Position numbers and translations under genes: made by a program
Shown: in pieces, positions 29,340 through 38,615 of the stretch
How the letters are laid out: every line of letters begins with the position of its first letter
Numbering within the stretch: the stretch's first letter is position 1
The notes under the pieces: model-generated
The model's input: the letters and a program-made list of their open reading frames with translations, nothing else
Told to the model about the DNA's origin: nothing
Database searches by the model: none
Origin: Dolichospermum compactum NIES-806
Lineage (GTDB): Bacteria > Cyanobacteriota > Cyanobacteriia > Cyanobacteriales > Nostocaceae
Length of the DNA: 64,000 bases
Direction: 5' to 3'
Assembly: GCF_002368115.1 (NCBI RefSeq)
Contig: NZ_AP018316.1
Span: 4,150,666 to 4,214,665, forward strand

Positions 29340-29385
29340 ATAAAATCAAGGGTGGGGAAACCCCGCCCCTACAGGTTTTGTGATT
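29340..29385. repeat. GTGGGGAAACCCCGCCCCTACAG-type repeat
   Basis: A dispersed GC-rich repeat between the radical SAM gene and egtD; a related copy is at about 16888-16915. Confidence 0.4.
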
Positions 29386-29450
29386 TCCGGGTAATAAATT
29401 AGGCTTTTGAAACTTAATCTCGATTTCTGAATACCGGCACAGAAATGATA

Positions 29451-30428
29451 TCATTTAACTTGACAAAGAATCAAACCAAACCATCCTTTTTCATCTGTCC
29501 AGGTTTTGACAGTTTTCAATCCCTTAGTTTGTAATTGTGTTTCCATGGTTCGTAAATCAAACTTCCGAGAAATTTCTGTTAATATACTTTCTCCCTCTTC
29601 AAAAAACACCTTTAGATCCAATACTTCCAAATTAACCCAATGACTTTCTTGGCAATGTAAATACATTTCAATTTGATTATCAACCTCATTATAAATTGCC
29701 TGATGTTTAAAAAAATTGATATCAAAATTACCTTGAAACCGCCAATTTAAATGAGAAAATATATTCAAATTAAAAGCAGCAGTCACTTCTTGACTATCAT
29801 TATAAGCAGCTTCTAAAATGTCTTTGGGCTTTTGTAAATCAATTCCTAGTAAAAAGAAATCCCCAGTTTGTAAAGTGCGAGAAATTTGATTTAAGAATAT
29901 ATCACATTGCTCTGGGTTAAAATTGCCTAAAGAACTTCCCAGAAAAAATAACATCCGTGATTGTAAATAATTGGTTTCTAAATGCACTAAAGCTTGTTCA
30001 TAAGTTCCTAATAATCCATGAATAGCAATATCAGGATACTTTTCTTGCAACTGTAAAACACTAGTTTTGAGAATACCTCCACTCATATCAATAGGCAGAT
30101 ATCTACAATTACCAGAAATTTTCTGATAAGCAGTTAATAAAGCTTGAGTTTTAGTAGAACTCCCACTTCCTAACTCTATCAACTCACAACAATTAGTAAT
30201 TTCGGCAATTTCATCAGCGTATTGTTGTAAAATCCAGGCTTCTGTCCGAGTCGGATAATATTCTGGTAACTCACAAATTTGTTCAAATAATTGAGAACCA
30301 GGATCATCATAAAAATATTTGGGAGGTAAATTTTTCGGTTTTTCAGTTAACCCCTTAATGACATCTTTACCATCAATACGTAACTCTTGATAATGATGAT
30401 CTAAAACTGTTAAAGGCTGTGCAATCAT
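29451..30428 (-). CDS. egtD: L-histidine N-alpha-methyltransferase EgtD
   Basis: A 325-residue SAM-dependent methyltransferase (DUF2260 family) that trimethylates the alpha-amino group of histidine to hercynine, the first step of ergothioneine synthesis. Seen are KNLPPKYFYDDPGSQLFEQI, the tyrosine-rich EYYPTRTEAWIL block, the SAM loop ELGSGSSTKTQALL (about 82-95) and FFLGSSLGNF. The ATG has an AGAGGA ribosome site. It follows the OvoA/EgtB-type gene after 53 bp, so both are probably transcribed together. Confidence 0.9.
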   Translation of the reverse strand: MIAQPLTVLDHHYQELRIDGKDVIKGLTEKPKNLPPKYFYDDPGSQLFEQICELPEYYPTRTEAWILQQYADEIAEITNCCELIELGSGSSTKTQALLTAYQKISGNCRYLPIDMSGGILKTSVLQLQEKYPDIAIHGLLGTYEQALVHLETNYLQSRMLFFLGSSLGNFNPEQCDIFLNQISRTLQTGDFFLLGIDLQKPKDILEAAYNDSQEVTAAFNLNIFSHLNWRFQGNFDINFFKHQAIYNEVDNQIEMYLHCQESHWVNLEVLDLKVFFEEGESILTEISRKFDLRTMETQLQTKGLKTVKTWTDEKGWFGLILCQVK

Positions 30429-30481
30429 TTTCTAAATCCTCTGTTGTTGACTCTGCGACTCTGCGTGAAAAAGATATTTAC

Positions 30482-31804
30482 TTAATCCAAACTTTCAGCA
30501 ACTCTAAAACCGACGTGCTGATAAAAATAAGGACGAAACCAGTTACGATAACAAGGTAAAGCCATTGTACCATTAGTTGCCCAAGAACCACCCAACATCA
30601 TAAAGTGTTTATTATCAAAAAAGGGTGCAGATTGATCTGCATAAAGATGATGAGTTTGAAATCCTGGTAAGGGTTTAAATGTTTCGCCTAACCATTCCCA
30701 GACATTACCCCGTAAGTCAGAAAGTCCAGATTGATGATTTCCTGAAAACATTCCCACAGGAGTTGGGGAAATAAATTGTAAGTTGAGATTATAATTATTG
30801 GCTAAACTAGAATCTTCAGATATTGTTAATGCTTGATTCCATTCTGCTTCTGTCATTAACCGAATGTTTTTACCTTTCCACCGACAGAATGCCATTGCTT
30901 CATAGTGGTTGACTTCTACAGGCCAATCTAAAGGTAAATCTAGTTCATCAAATGTGGCACGATAGCGATAGTTATTTTCTTGGTGTATCCAGAATTTGGG
31001 ACATTGGATATTGTAGAGTTGTTTCCATTCCCAAGATTCATTATGCCAATAATTGATATTATTGTAACCACCGGCTTGGACAAATTCTAAAAATTCTCCA
31101 TTGGTAATGAGATATTGACTAGCTAAAAATGGTGAGACTTCCACTTCTAAATCACCATATTCACTATCCCAAGCAAAAGTTAAATCATCTTGGCGTTTTC
31201 CTAATTTCACTATACCACCAGGAATTTCTCGCATTTGATTATGCGGAATTTCTCGATTAGTAGGTGCATAATTCCATCCTTGGGGGCGTTTTAACTTATC
31301 AATGGGTAGTTGACGCAGCAGCATAGATGAGGTTTCTAGGTGAATGCGACTATGTTCTATTCCCATTAATAAAGCCCACATCGGATGCTGTTGATGAATG
31401 GGTAAATTTAAAGGAGTTTGATGAATGATTGCAGTAATTTCTGCTCTAGCTTTGTCTCGATATTCCCAGACTTTTTGGATATCAGGCCAGTTAACTCCTT
31501 GAATGGCTACTTCTAGTTCTGCTGGTGTTTCTGGATCAACGCCAACTTCAAATAGGGTTTCATATTGGGGGTCAATCCGATGTTTGATTAATCCTACCTG
31601 AATTAATTTATTGATATAAAAAACAGCCGAATGTCCCAGGTAAAAAATTAATTTATTTCTTAAAGGGTCGGGATTGAGATAAAAGGTTTCTTCCTTAATT
31701 ACACTTTTTATTAAGGTTTCTTCCATTTTCCAGGAATTTTCAAAATAGTTAAGTAGGATTGTTGAACTACAATCATTGAGTTGGGGAATAGGCGCATCTG
31801 TCAT
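30482..31804 (-). CDS. OvoA-type sulfoxide synthase (ergothioneine/ovothiol)
   Basis: A non-haem iron enzyme of 440 residues that couples cysteine to histidine or hercynine with O2. The DinB-like part has FYLNPDPLRNKLIFYLGHSAVF and the iron site MGIEHSRIHLETSSMLLRQL (H-x3-H-x-E); the FGE-sulfatase part ends WEWLGETF...GGSWAT...GFRVAESL. The wording of these blocks fits the N-terminal module of OvoA (5-histidylcysteine sulfoxide synthase) better than mycobacterial EgtB. The C-terminal methyltransferase of full OvoA is absent. Because egtD is next to it, hercynine is the likely substrate and ergothioneine the likely product; this is inference. Confidence 0.85.
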   Translation of the reverse strand: MTDAPIPQLNDCSSTILLNYFENSWKMEETLIKSVIKEETFYLNPDPLRNKLIFYLGHSAVFYINKLIQVGLIKHRIDPQYETLFEVGVDPETPAELEVAIQGVNWPDIQKVWEYRDKARAEITAIIHQTPLNLPIHQQHPMWALLMGIEHSRIHLETSSMLLRQLPIDKLKRPQGWNYAPTNREIPHNQMREIPGGIVKLGKRQDDLTFAWDSEYGDLEVEVSPFLASQYLITNGEFLEFVQAGGYNNINYWHNESWEWKQLYNIQCPKFWIHQENNYRYRATFDELDLPLDWPVEVNHYEAMAFCRWKGKNIRLMTEAEWNQALTISEDSSLANNYNLNLQFISPTPVGMFSGNHQSGLSDLRGNVWEWLGETFKPLPGFQTHHLYADQSAPFFDNKHFMMLGGSWATNGTMALPCYRNWFRPYFYQHVGFRVAESLD

Positions 31805-32560
31805 TTTCTTAACTTGGTGAATTAATTTTCGGTAATATCTGGATTGATTAATTTTTTTAAATCAAACTAGTGACTAATCCTGGGATTAATAAAATTTTTA
31901 TCTCAATGATAAATATTTACAGGAATTGTACAGGAATTTTTGTGCGAGAATTATATGCTATGTATTTAATTATCTTATTTTGATACCATTTTTTTGTTTT
32001 TAATTAAAATTTAATATTTCCAGTAAAATCACTAAGCTGTTGTGCATTTAGTTTGTATAATTCTAGCGGGCAAGATGCCCGCACTACAAAGTTTAAGTAA
32101 ATTATGGTTATCAAATTTAGCTGCGTAACAGCTTACCAGCCGGATTCCTGTATTTAATATTTTCAGTAAAATTACTAATAGCTGAATTACTATATTGACA
32201 AAAACAAATATAAACAATCTTTTTAGGCTATTCTAAACTAAGTATATTAATTTCTAAGAATACCAATTTTTTGGGCGAGTTTGTTAGAATCATACATTAG
32301 CCCCTGTTATAGTGTTTTGGCGTTAGTTGCCAACAAAGCTATATTGGAATCATGAAAATAGATCAATGTTCTTGCTACTGGTAATGGATAAGGGCAATAG
32401 GTAATAGATAATATAAGTAGGTGAACACAATAAAACCAAACTGTGTAAAGAAACGTAAAATCTCTGAAAACTTCTTTACTCTTGCCTATTGCCTATTGCC
32501 TATTGCCTATTGCTGTATGTGTTTAATGACCAGTGACCACTGACTAACGACTAATGACTA
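31805..32560. other. Intergenic region with several repeat families
   Basis: No gene is supported. It holds a GCGGGCAAGATGCCCGCACTAC repeat at about 32068-32090 (related to copies near 62277-62330), a single TAAGTAGGTGAACA end at 32414-32427 matching the element at 44726-44855, and heptamer arrays. It must also contain promoters for the two divergent genes, but none stands out. Confidence 0.5.
32483..32515. repeat. Heptamer tandem array TTGCCTA
   Basis: About four and a half copies of the 7-mer TTGCCTA, a short tandem repeat typical of heterocystous cyanobacteria. A related degenerate array (GACTAATGACTAATGA) runs into the start codon of the histidine kinase gene. Confidence 0.8.
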
Positions 32561-34549
32561 ATGAGTATTTCCACTTCCGTGCTGAGTGATTTACTAGACT
32601 CACTCCCCCATCTACGACCCCAATTATATTTTAAGACTTCACTAACTGCGCTCTCCCATGCTATGGAAGATCAGGTTTTAGCCGCTAATTTGGATCGTCC
32701 TCTGATTATTGCTAGTTTTCAGAAAGAGCGATTTTACCGTCAAGAAGCCCACCGCTATCAACGACTGGCGGAAAAAAGTAATCAAATATATGTATTATCT
32801 GCACCGGAAACGGAGTTTGCTAATACCTCAGAATATTATGAAAAGGTAGCTTTTGAGCCTGATGATGCTTTAGCGCAAGAATGGCATTTACTCGTGGTGG
32901 CGGATAATTATGCTACTTGCTTAATCTGTCGAGAAAGTTTGGGTTCTCTGGCTAGAAATAAACATATCCCAGAGATGCTCCCTAACTTGGATATGGATAC
33001 AGCGCGAAGATTTGAGGGAATTTGGACCTCGGAAAAAGGAGTCTGCTTAAAAGCTGCCCAATTGTTGTTAGATAGAATTCAGGTGTATCGGCCGGATTTA
33101 GCGGAAAAAGTGGATGAAGTGTTCAGTCGGTTGCGGATTGGGAAATTAACAGGTAAGTCCGTGGTCAATTCTGATCGTGAGTATGCTTGTGACCTTGATA
33201 CTGACCCGTTTGTGCAGAGGTTGGTGACATATCTGCAAGCTAGTCAGTATAAGCTGCATAAAGCTTACCGTTCAATTGCGGCTCAAGCCCGGAAAGAACG
33301 GCTGGTAAATTCGATTAGTACAGCAATTAGGCGATCGCTTGATCCACAAGAAATTCTCCAAGTGGCAGCGCAAGAGTTGGGACAACATTTAGAAGCCTGT
33401 CGTTGCCTAATTTATCGCGCTCAATCTACAGATGCGAAAGCTATAATTGGTCATGAATTTTTGAATTCTAATGTCGCATCTGTACTGGGGCAAAGTTGGG
33501 AGTTAGAACATAATCCGCTATTTCAGCAGGTGCTACAAAAGTTGGAGGGAGTATGTGTAGCTGATACTCTGACAGACTATAAGGTAAAGAAATCACCAGC
33601 CTTGTCGTCAATTGTCAGGCAGTTTGGTGTGCGTTCTTGGTTAATGGAACCCGTATTATATCAGGGGCGATTATTGGGAATTGTGGAGTTACATTATTGC
33701 TATTTTCCTACTCATGAATGGCAACCTGGGGAGTTAGACTTAGTGAAGGCGATCGCTACTCAAATAGGTGCAGCCCTCATCCAAGCTGAATCTTTTGCCA
33801 ATTTAGAAGAACTGAACAAACAGCTAGAAGCCTTGGACCGCACCCGCAGTAATTTAATTGCGATTACTGGACACGAACTGCGTACCCCCCTATCTACCAT
33901 TCAAGTTTGTTTAGAAAGCTTGGCTACTGAACCGGATATGCCCTGGGAATTGCAACAGGTAATGCTGAGTACAGCCCTTTCCGACTCCGAAAGAATGCGG
34001 AAGCTGGTACAAGACTTTTTAACCCTTTCTAACTTAGAAAGCGGTCGGGTAGAATGGCATCCTGAATCATTAACTATCCAAGAATGTATAGATTTATCCC
34101 TCAGTCGCTTACGGACACGCTCTAGCGAAGAAAAGATCCCACAAATCAAAACTCAAATTTCCGACAACCTACCTTTGGTCAGGGCTGATGGTGATTGGTT
34201 AGTGGAGGTAATCGCCAAACTTGTAGATAATGCTTGTAAATTTACTCCCTCTTCTGGGCAAATTATTATTAAAGCTATTAGCAATAGTCAGGAGATGCTA
34301 GAAGTCACCGTAGCTGACACAGGGCGAGGAATCGAACCTAACCGCCTAGAAATCGTTTTTGACCGCTTTTACCAAGAGGAAGGGGCATTACGTCGGACTA
34401 CCGGGGGAACTGGTTTGGGTCTAGCAATTTGTCGGCAAATTGTCAATGGCTGGAATGGAAAAATTTGGGCAGAATCCACAGGTAAAGACCAAGGTAGTCA
34501 ATTTCATTTTACAATTCCCATCGTGCATGGTAGTCAGGAGAATAATTGA
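32561..34549 (+). CDS. DICT-domain histidine kinase with GAF domain
   Basis: A 662-residue cytoplasmic sensor kinase. Order: DICT sensory domain (about 1-135, LYFKTSLTALSHAMEDQVL, KERFYRQEAHRYQRLAE), a linker, a GAF domain (about 255-405), HisKA with the phospho-acceptor His in ITGHELRTPLSTIQ (about 435), and HATPase with N-box DNACKF, VADTGRGIE and GGTGLGLAIC. DICT domains are associated with light or redox signalling in cyanobacteria, but the signal is unknown. The start lies inside a repeat array with no ribosome site, so it is not firm. The partner regulator is not adjacent. Confidence 0.87.
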   Translation: MSISTSVLSDLLDSLPHLRPQLYFKTSLTALSHAMEDQVLAANLDRPLIIASFQKERFYRQEAHRYQRLAEKSNQIYVLSAPETEFANTSEYYEKVAFEPDDALAQEWHLLVVADNYATCLICRESLGSLARNKHIPEMLPNLDMDTARRFEGIWTSEKGVCLKAAQLLLDRIQVYRPDLAEKVDEVFSRLRIGKLTGKSVVNSDREYACDLDTDPFVQRLVTYLQASQYKLHKAYRSIAAQARKERLVNSISTAIRRSLDPQEILQVAAQELGQHLEACRCLIYRAQSTDAKAIIGHEFLNSNVASVLGQSWELEHNPLFQQVLQKLEGVCVADTLTDYKVKKSPALSSIVRQFGVRSWLMEPVLYQGRLLGIVELHYCYFPTHEWQPGELDLVKAIATQIGAALIQAESFANLEELNKQLEALDRTRSNLIAITGHELRTPLSTIQVCLESLATEPDMPWELQQVMLSTALSDSERMRKLVQDFLTLSNLESGRVEWHPESLTIQECIDLSLSRLRTRSSEEKIPQIKTQISDNLPLVRADGDWLVEVIAKLVDNACKFTPSSGQIIIKAISNSQEMLEVTVADTGRGIEPNRLEIVFDRFYQEEGALRRTTGGTGLGLAICRQIVNGWNGKIWAESTGKDQGSQFHFTIPIVHGSQENN

Positions 34550-34579
34550 CAACTGACAACCAACCAATCACTAAAAACT

Positions 34580-34595
34580 GTTACAGTCTATAACG
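34580..34595 (+). promoter_or_regulatory. Weak HLR1-like motif upstream of psaD
   Basis: GTTACAGTCTATAACG resembles the HLR1 direct repeat bound by RpaB in front of photosystem I genes, but the second half matches poorly. Confidence 0.25.
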
Positions 34596-34657
34596 CGATC
34601 GCAACATAAGTCGAGTTCCAATGTTAGTATGCCGTAAAAACCTACAAGAGACAGTTT

Positions 34658-35074
34658 ATGGCAACTTTGACTGGAAAAACCCCAATCTTTGGTGGCAGCA
34701 CTGGCGGGCTACTCACAAAAGCTGATGTAGAAGAAAAGTACGCTATCACCTGGACTAGTCCCAAAGAGCAAGTGTTTGAAATGCCCACTGGTGGCGCTGC
34801 TAAAATGGTAAAAGGCGAAAACCTACTTTACATTGCTCGCAAAGAGTACGGTATTGCTTTAGGCGCACAACTTCGCAAATTTAAAATTACCGACTACAAA
34901 GTTTACCGCATTCTCCCCGGCGGCGAAACTACCATGATTCACCCTGCTGATGGCGTGTTCCCTGAAAAGGTAAATGCTGGACGTTCTATGGTGCGTCACG
35001 TACCCCGCAGAATCGGTCAAAACCCCAACCCTGCACAAATCAAATTCAGCGGTAAAGCTACTCACGATGCTTAA
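34658..35074 (+). CDS. psaD: Photosystem I subunit II PsaD
   Basis: The stromal ferredoxin-docking subunit of photosystem I, 138 residues, typical length. The sequence is unmistakable: TPIFGGSTGGLLTKADVEEK, YAITWTSPKEQVFEMPTGGA, YIARKEYGIALGAQLR, ending in VRHVPRRIGQNPNPAQIKFSG. Soluble peripheral protein on the cytoplasmic face of the thylakoid. AAGAGACAG precedes the ATG. The trpE gene follows after 109 bp, an arrangement also familiar from other Nostocales. Confidence 0.98.
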   Translation: MATLTGKTPIFGGSTGGLLTKADVEEKYAITWTSPKEQVFEMPTGGAAKMVKGENLLYIARKEYGIALGAQLRKFKITDYKVYRILPGGETTMIHPADGVFPEKVNAGRSMVRHVPRRIGQNPNPAQIKFSGKATHDA

Positions 35075-35082
35075 TCCTTAGG

Positions 35083-35120
35083 CAATGGGTGATAGGTAAT
35101 GGGTAATGGGGAAGAAGAAT
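35083..35120. repeat. Short tandem repeat GGTAATGG between psaD and trpE
   Basis: Degenerate 7-8-mer repeats (GGCAATGGGTGATAGGTAAT and on), of the same type as those at 32380-32412. Confidence 0.5.
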
Positions 35121-35183
35121 AAACTTTGCCCCCTTGCCCATGACAAAAAACTCACTTTTAATTTTTAACTGTTAATTTTTATT

Positions 35184-36695
35184 ATGATTTTTCCCGATTT
35201 CGACCAGTTTCAGAAACTTGCTGTCCAAGGTAATTTTGTGCCAGTGTATCAGGAATGGATAGCCGACTTAGATACACCTGTATCCGCTTGGTATAAAGTT
35301 TGTGCAGATCAACCTTATAGCTTTTTGCTGGAATCGGTGGAAGGTGGCGAAACCGTAGGTCGTTATAGTTTATTAGGTTGTGATCCTTTGTGGATTTTGG
35401 AAGCAAGGGGTGATAAAACCACCCAAACCCATCGAAATGGTGATCAACAAGTTTTTATAGGTGATCCGTTTACAGTTTTATCTGAATGTTTAGCACCTTA
35501 TCACCCAGTAAAATTACCAGAATTACCTTCAGGAATTGGTGGTTTATTTGGGTTTTGGGGTTATGAATTAATAAATTGGATTGAACCGCGTGTACCAATT
35601 CATGCCCAAGATGAGCGCAATATTCCTGATGGTTTATGGATGCAGGTAGACCAGTTATTAGTTTTTGACCAGGTAAAACGGAAAATTTGGGCGATCGCTT
35701 ACGCAGATTTACGTGATCCAGCCGGGTTAGAGGTAGCATATCAAAAAGCGAGCGATCGCATTCAGGAAATGGTCAGGAAGCTATCTTTACCACTATCACC
35801 AGAAAACACCAAATTAACTTGGACAGCCCCTGGAAACAAGCCTAAAGCCGGAATAGAAGAATATACCAGCAACTTTACCCGTCCAGAATTTTGCGCCAGT
35901 GTGGAAAAAGCCAAAGCACATATCAAAGCTGGTGATATTTTCCAAGTCGTCATTTCGCAACGCTTATCTACAGAATATACAGGTAATCCCTTCGCATTAT
36001 ATCGTTCTCTGCGGCAAATCAATCCTTCGCCTTACATGGCTTATTTTAACTTCCAAGACTGGCAAATTATCGGTTCTAGCCCCGAAGTCATGGTCAAAGC
36101 CGAATGCAATGATGAAGGGGAAATTATCGCCACAGTCCGTCCCCTAGCAGGAACTAGACCCCGGGGAAAAACCAGCCAGGAAGATGCAGCTTTAGCCGCT
36201 GATTTACTCCAAGACCCCAAGGAAATCGCCGAACACATCATGTTAGTAGATTTAGGACGCAATGATTTAGGCCGGGTATGCAGTAGCGGTAGTGTCAGAG
36301 TTGATGAATTAATGATAGTTGAACGCTTCTCTCATGTTATGCACATTGTTAGTAATGTGGTAGGTAAGTTAGCACCGGGTAAAACTGCATGGGATTTATT
36401 AAAAGCGTGCTTTCCGGCGGGGACAGTTAGCGGTGCGCCTAAAATCAGGGCGATGGAAATTATTAATGAGTTAGAACCCAGCCGTCGGGGTGTGTATTCT
36501 GGTGTGTATGGATATTACGATTTTGAAGGACAATTGAATAGTGCGATCGCTATCAGAACTATGGTATTACATAATCAGACGGTCACAGTCCAAGCTGGTG
36601 CAGGTTTGGTAGCTGATTCTGATCCAGAAAAGGAATATGAAGAAACTCTAAATAAAGCTAGAGGGTTATTAGAAGCTATTCGTTGTTTGCGTTGA
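35184..36695 (+). CDS. trpE: Anthranilate synthase component I TrpE
   Basis: Converts chorismate and the ammonia supplied by TrpG to anthranilate in tryptophan synthesis. 503 residues, normal. Visible: the feedback-site region LLESVEGGETVGRYSLLG (about 50-67), and the chorismate-binding domain with GDIFQVVISQRL, PSPYMAYF, GSSPEVMVK, RPLAGTRPRG, HIMLVDLGRNDLGRV, FPAGTVSGAPKIRAMEII and GAGLVADSDPEKEYEET. All active-site blocks are intact. No leader peptide or attenuator is seen in the short upstream region. Confidence 0.95.
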   Translation: MIFPDFDQFQKLAVQGNFVPVYQEWIADLDTPVSAWYKVCADQPYSFLLESVEGGETVGRYSLLGCDPLWILEARGDKTTQTHRNGDQQVFIGDPFTVLSECLAPYHPVKLPELPSGIGGLFGFWGYELINWIEPRVPIHAQDERNIPDGLWMQVDQLLVFDQVKRKIWAIAYADLRDPAGLEVAYQKASDRIQEMVRKLSLPLSPENTKLTWTAPGNKPKAGIEEYTSNFTRPEFCASVEKAKAHIKAGDIFQVVISQRLSTEYTGNPFALYRSLRQINPSPYMAYFNFQDWQIIGSSPEVMVKAECNDEGEIIATVRPLAGTRPRGKTSQEDAALAADLLQDPKEIAEHIMLVDLGRNDLGRVCSSGSVRVDELMIVERFSHVMHIVSNVVGKLAPGKTAWDLLKACFPAGTVSGAPKIRAMEIINELEPSRRGVYSGVYGYYDFEGQLNSAIAIRTMVLHNQTVTVQAGAGLVADSDPEKEYEETLNKARGLLEAIRCLR

Positions 36696-36723
36696 GAATT
36701 TATTTTCGCGCAAAGACGTATCC

Positions 36724-36738
36724 TAGAAGTCGGGGATC
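36724..36738. repeat. Half hairpin repeat AGAAGTCGGGGATCT
   Basis: One arm of the hairpin repeat, in the short gap between trpE and the kinase gene, followed by AATCCTG-type repeats up to the kinase start. Confidence 0.55.
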
Positions 36739-36775
36739 TAAATCCTGTACATCCTTAAATCCTGATTCAGAAAAT

Positions 36776-38199
36776 ATGTGGACACCTAACACCCCACTAC
36801 AGAACGGACAGTATATCATTAAAAGAGCGATCGGTGGCGGTGGCTTTGGTGAAACCTATCTTGCAGAAGATACAAAAGAAAACAGGTTGGTTGTGATTAA
36901 AACCCTCAACCGGGAACAACGAGAAAAACCCGACTTTGCGGAAAGACAAAAGAGGTTTAGAAAAGAAGCCTTAGATTTATCAAAATGCTATCATCCCCAT
37001 ATTGTCCAAGTTTACGACAATTTTCCTGAAGATGGACTTTGGGCTATTGTGATGGAACACATTGACGGGGATGATTTAGCAGCTTATGTGGAAAACTACA
37101 CGGCTGAAAATGGTTACTTGTCAGAAACCGAAGCTTTGCGCTACATTGACCAAATCGGACAAGCTTTAGAATGTGTTCATGAACGGAAACTTTTACACAG
37201 AGATGTAAAACCCAATAATATTTTGTTGCGACGGGAAAGCAAGGAAGCAGTATTAATTGATTTTGGGTTAGCGCGGGAATTTCAACCTGGTAAAATCAAA
37301 AGCATGACTGCGATGATAACCCAAGGTTATGCACCGATAGAACAATATGAACGACGGGGAGATTTTGGTTATTATACAGATATTTATGCTTTAGCCGCGA
37401 CATTATATAGTTTATTAACGAATAGAGTTCCCATTCCTGCTAATTATCGCGCTGAGTATAGTGTAAATTTATCACCACCGCAAAAATATAATCAACAGAT
37501 TAGCGATAAAGTAAATGCGGCTATTCTCAAAGGGATGGAGTTAGAACCAGTCAACCGTCCCCAAACAGTGCGGGAGTTTCGGGAGTTGTTGGGGTTAGTG
37601 GTTAAACCTGTTGTGAATATTCCCACACCACCACCTATTAATTTTGATATTCAACAACCACAGAGAAGAACCCCACCCCCTAACCCCCTCCCCGCAGGCG
37701 AGGAGGGGGGACTAAAATCATCCTGTGGAATGGACTACAGGAAACTGCGTGACTACCTCGCACAAGGGAAATGGCAGGAAGCAGACAAGGAAACAAGACG
37801 GGTAATGTTAGCGGTTGCGAAGCGGGAAAAGGAAGGTTGGTTAGAAGTTCACCACATTAATAATTTTCCCTGTGAAGACCTCCGCACCATTGACCAGTTG
37901 TGGGTAAATACAGTGATGGAAGATTTGGGTTTTCTCTGCAAAAACGAATTTATCAAGGTTTAGGTGGAACGAGAGAATATGACTCAGACATCTGGAACAA
38001 GTTCGGGGATAAGGTAGGATGGAGAAAAGGAGGCAACTGGTTGTACTACAAAGATATTACTTTTGATAGGAAAGCACCAGAAGGCCACCTCCCTTCTAAT
38101 GGGTTTGGTCTGTTTAGTGGTACATTTGGGAGATTTTGCTTGGTGGAGGGTGTTGTGTTTTTGTCTCTCTCGTCGAGACTTGTAGACTGTAACATTTAA
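36776..38199 (+). pseudogene. Ser/Thr kinase-GUN4 fusion with frameshift
   Basis: Residues 1-280 are a complete Hanks-type kinase: GGGGFGETYLAED, VVIKTL, HRDVKPNNILL, LIDFGLARE and QGYAPIEQY. After a proline-rich linker comes a GUN4 domain (tetrapyrrole binding): MDYRKLRDYLAQGKWQEADK ... EDLRTIDQLWV. At 37906-37908 the frame breaks: GTAAATAC stands where GTAAAATAC would give WVKYSDGRFGFSLQKRIYQ, which continues in the next frame through GWRKGGNWLYYKD, APEGHLP and SRLVDCNI to 38199. A single lost A explains this; the restored protein is about 474 residues. As it stands the product ends at 37963. The ATG at 36776 is preferred over upstream codons. Confidence 0.85.
37670..37712. repeat. In-frame CCCCCTCCCCGC...GGAGGGGG repeat in kinase linker
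   Basis: The GC-rich inverted repeat is translated as PPPNPLPAGEEGG within the kinase-GUN4 linker. A related non-coding copy lies at 16845-16880. Confidence 0.65.
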
Positions 38200-38615
38200 G
38201 GGTTACAGAAAAATATTAAGTCTGAATCAGGATATCCAGGATTTAAGGATTTACAGGATGTTAGTTTGCATCTAAAGATCCCCGACTTCTGCGATAATTA
38301 ATGTGATAAATGAGAAGATTGTTAAAAGTTGTCGGGAATCTGAAATTCTCAATTGTCAGAATCAGGATATCTGGTTACTGAGCGAAGTCGAAGTACAGGA
38401 TTAAAGGATTTACAGGATGGTAATTTTTAGATGGTTTGTTGGTGATGAACGTTGTATTTGTCAGAATCAGGATAACCAGGATTAAAAGATTTACAGGATA
38501 TTATTTTGAAATGTTTGATTTACAATATAATCTTTTAAATTTATAAGTTATTAAAGAATATTTATTGAATATGTAATCATCAATTTTAAAATTGAAAACA
38601 TGAGAGTTAAACCTT
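38200..38615. repeat. Dispersed AATCAGGATATCCAGGATT repeats
   Basis: Three imperfect copies of TCAGAATCAGGAT..CCAGGATT...GGATTTACAGGATG at about 38221, 38357 and 38463, with a half hairpin repeat AGATCCCCGACTTCT at 38275-38289. They are the reverse complement type of the units in the tandem array that follows. No gene. Confidence 0.65.

Noticed and set aside
34331..34350. tRNA T-loop-like string in the histidine kinase gene
   Set aside because: No acceptor or anticodon stem surrounds it and the stretch is conserved kinase coding sequence (GRGIEPNRL).
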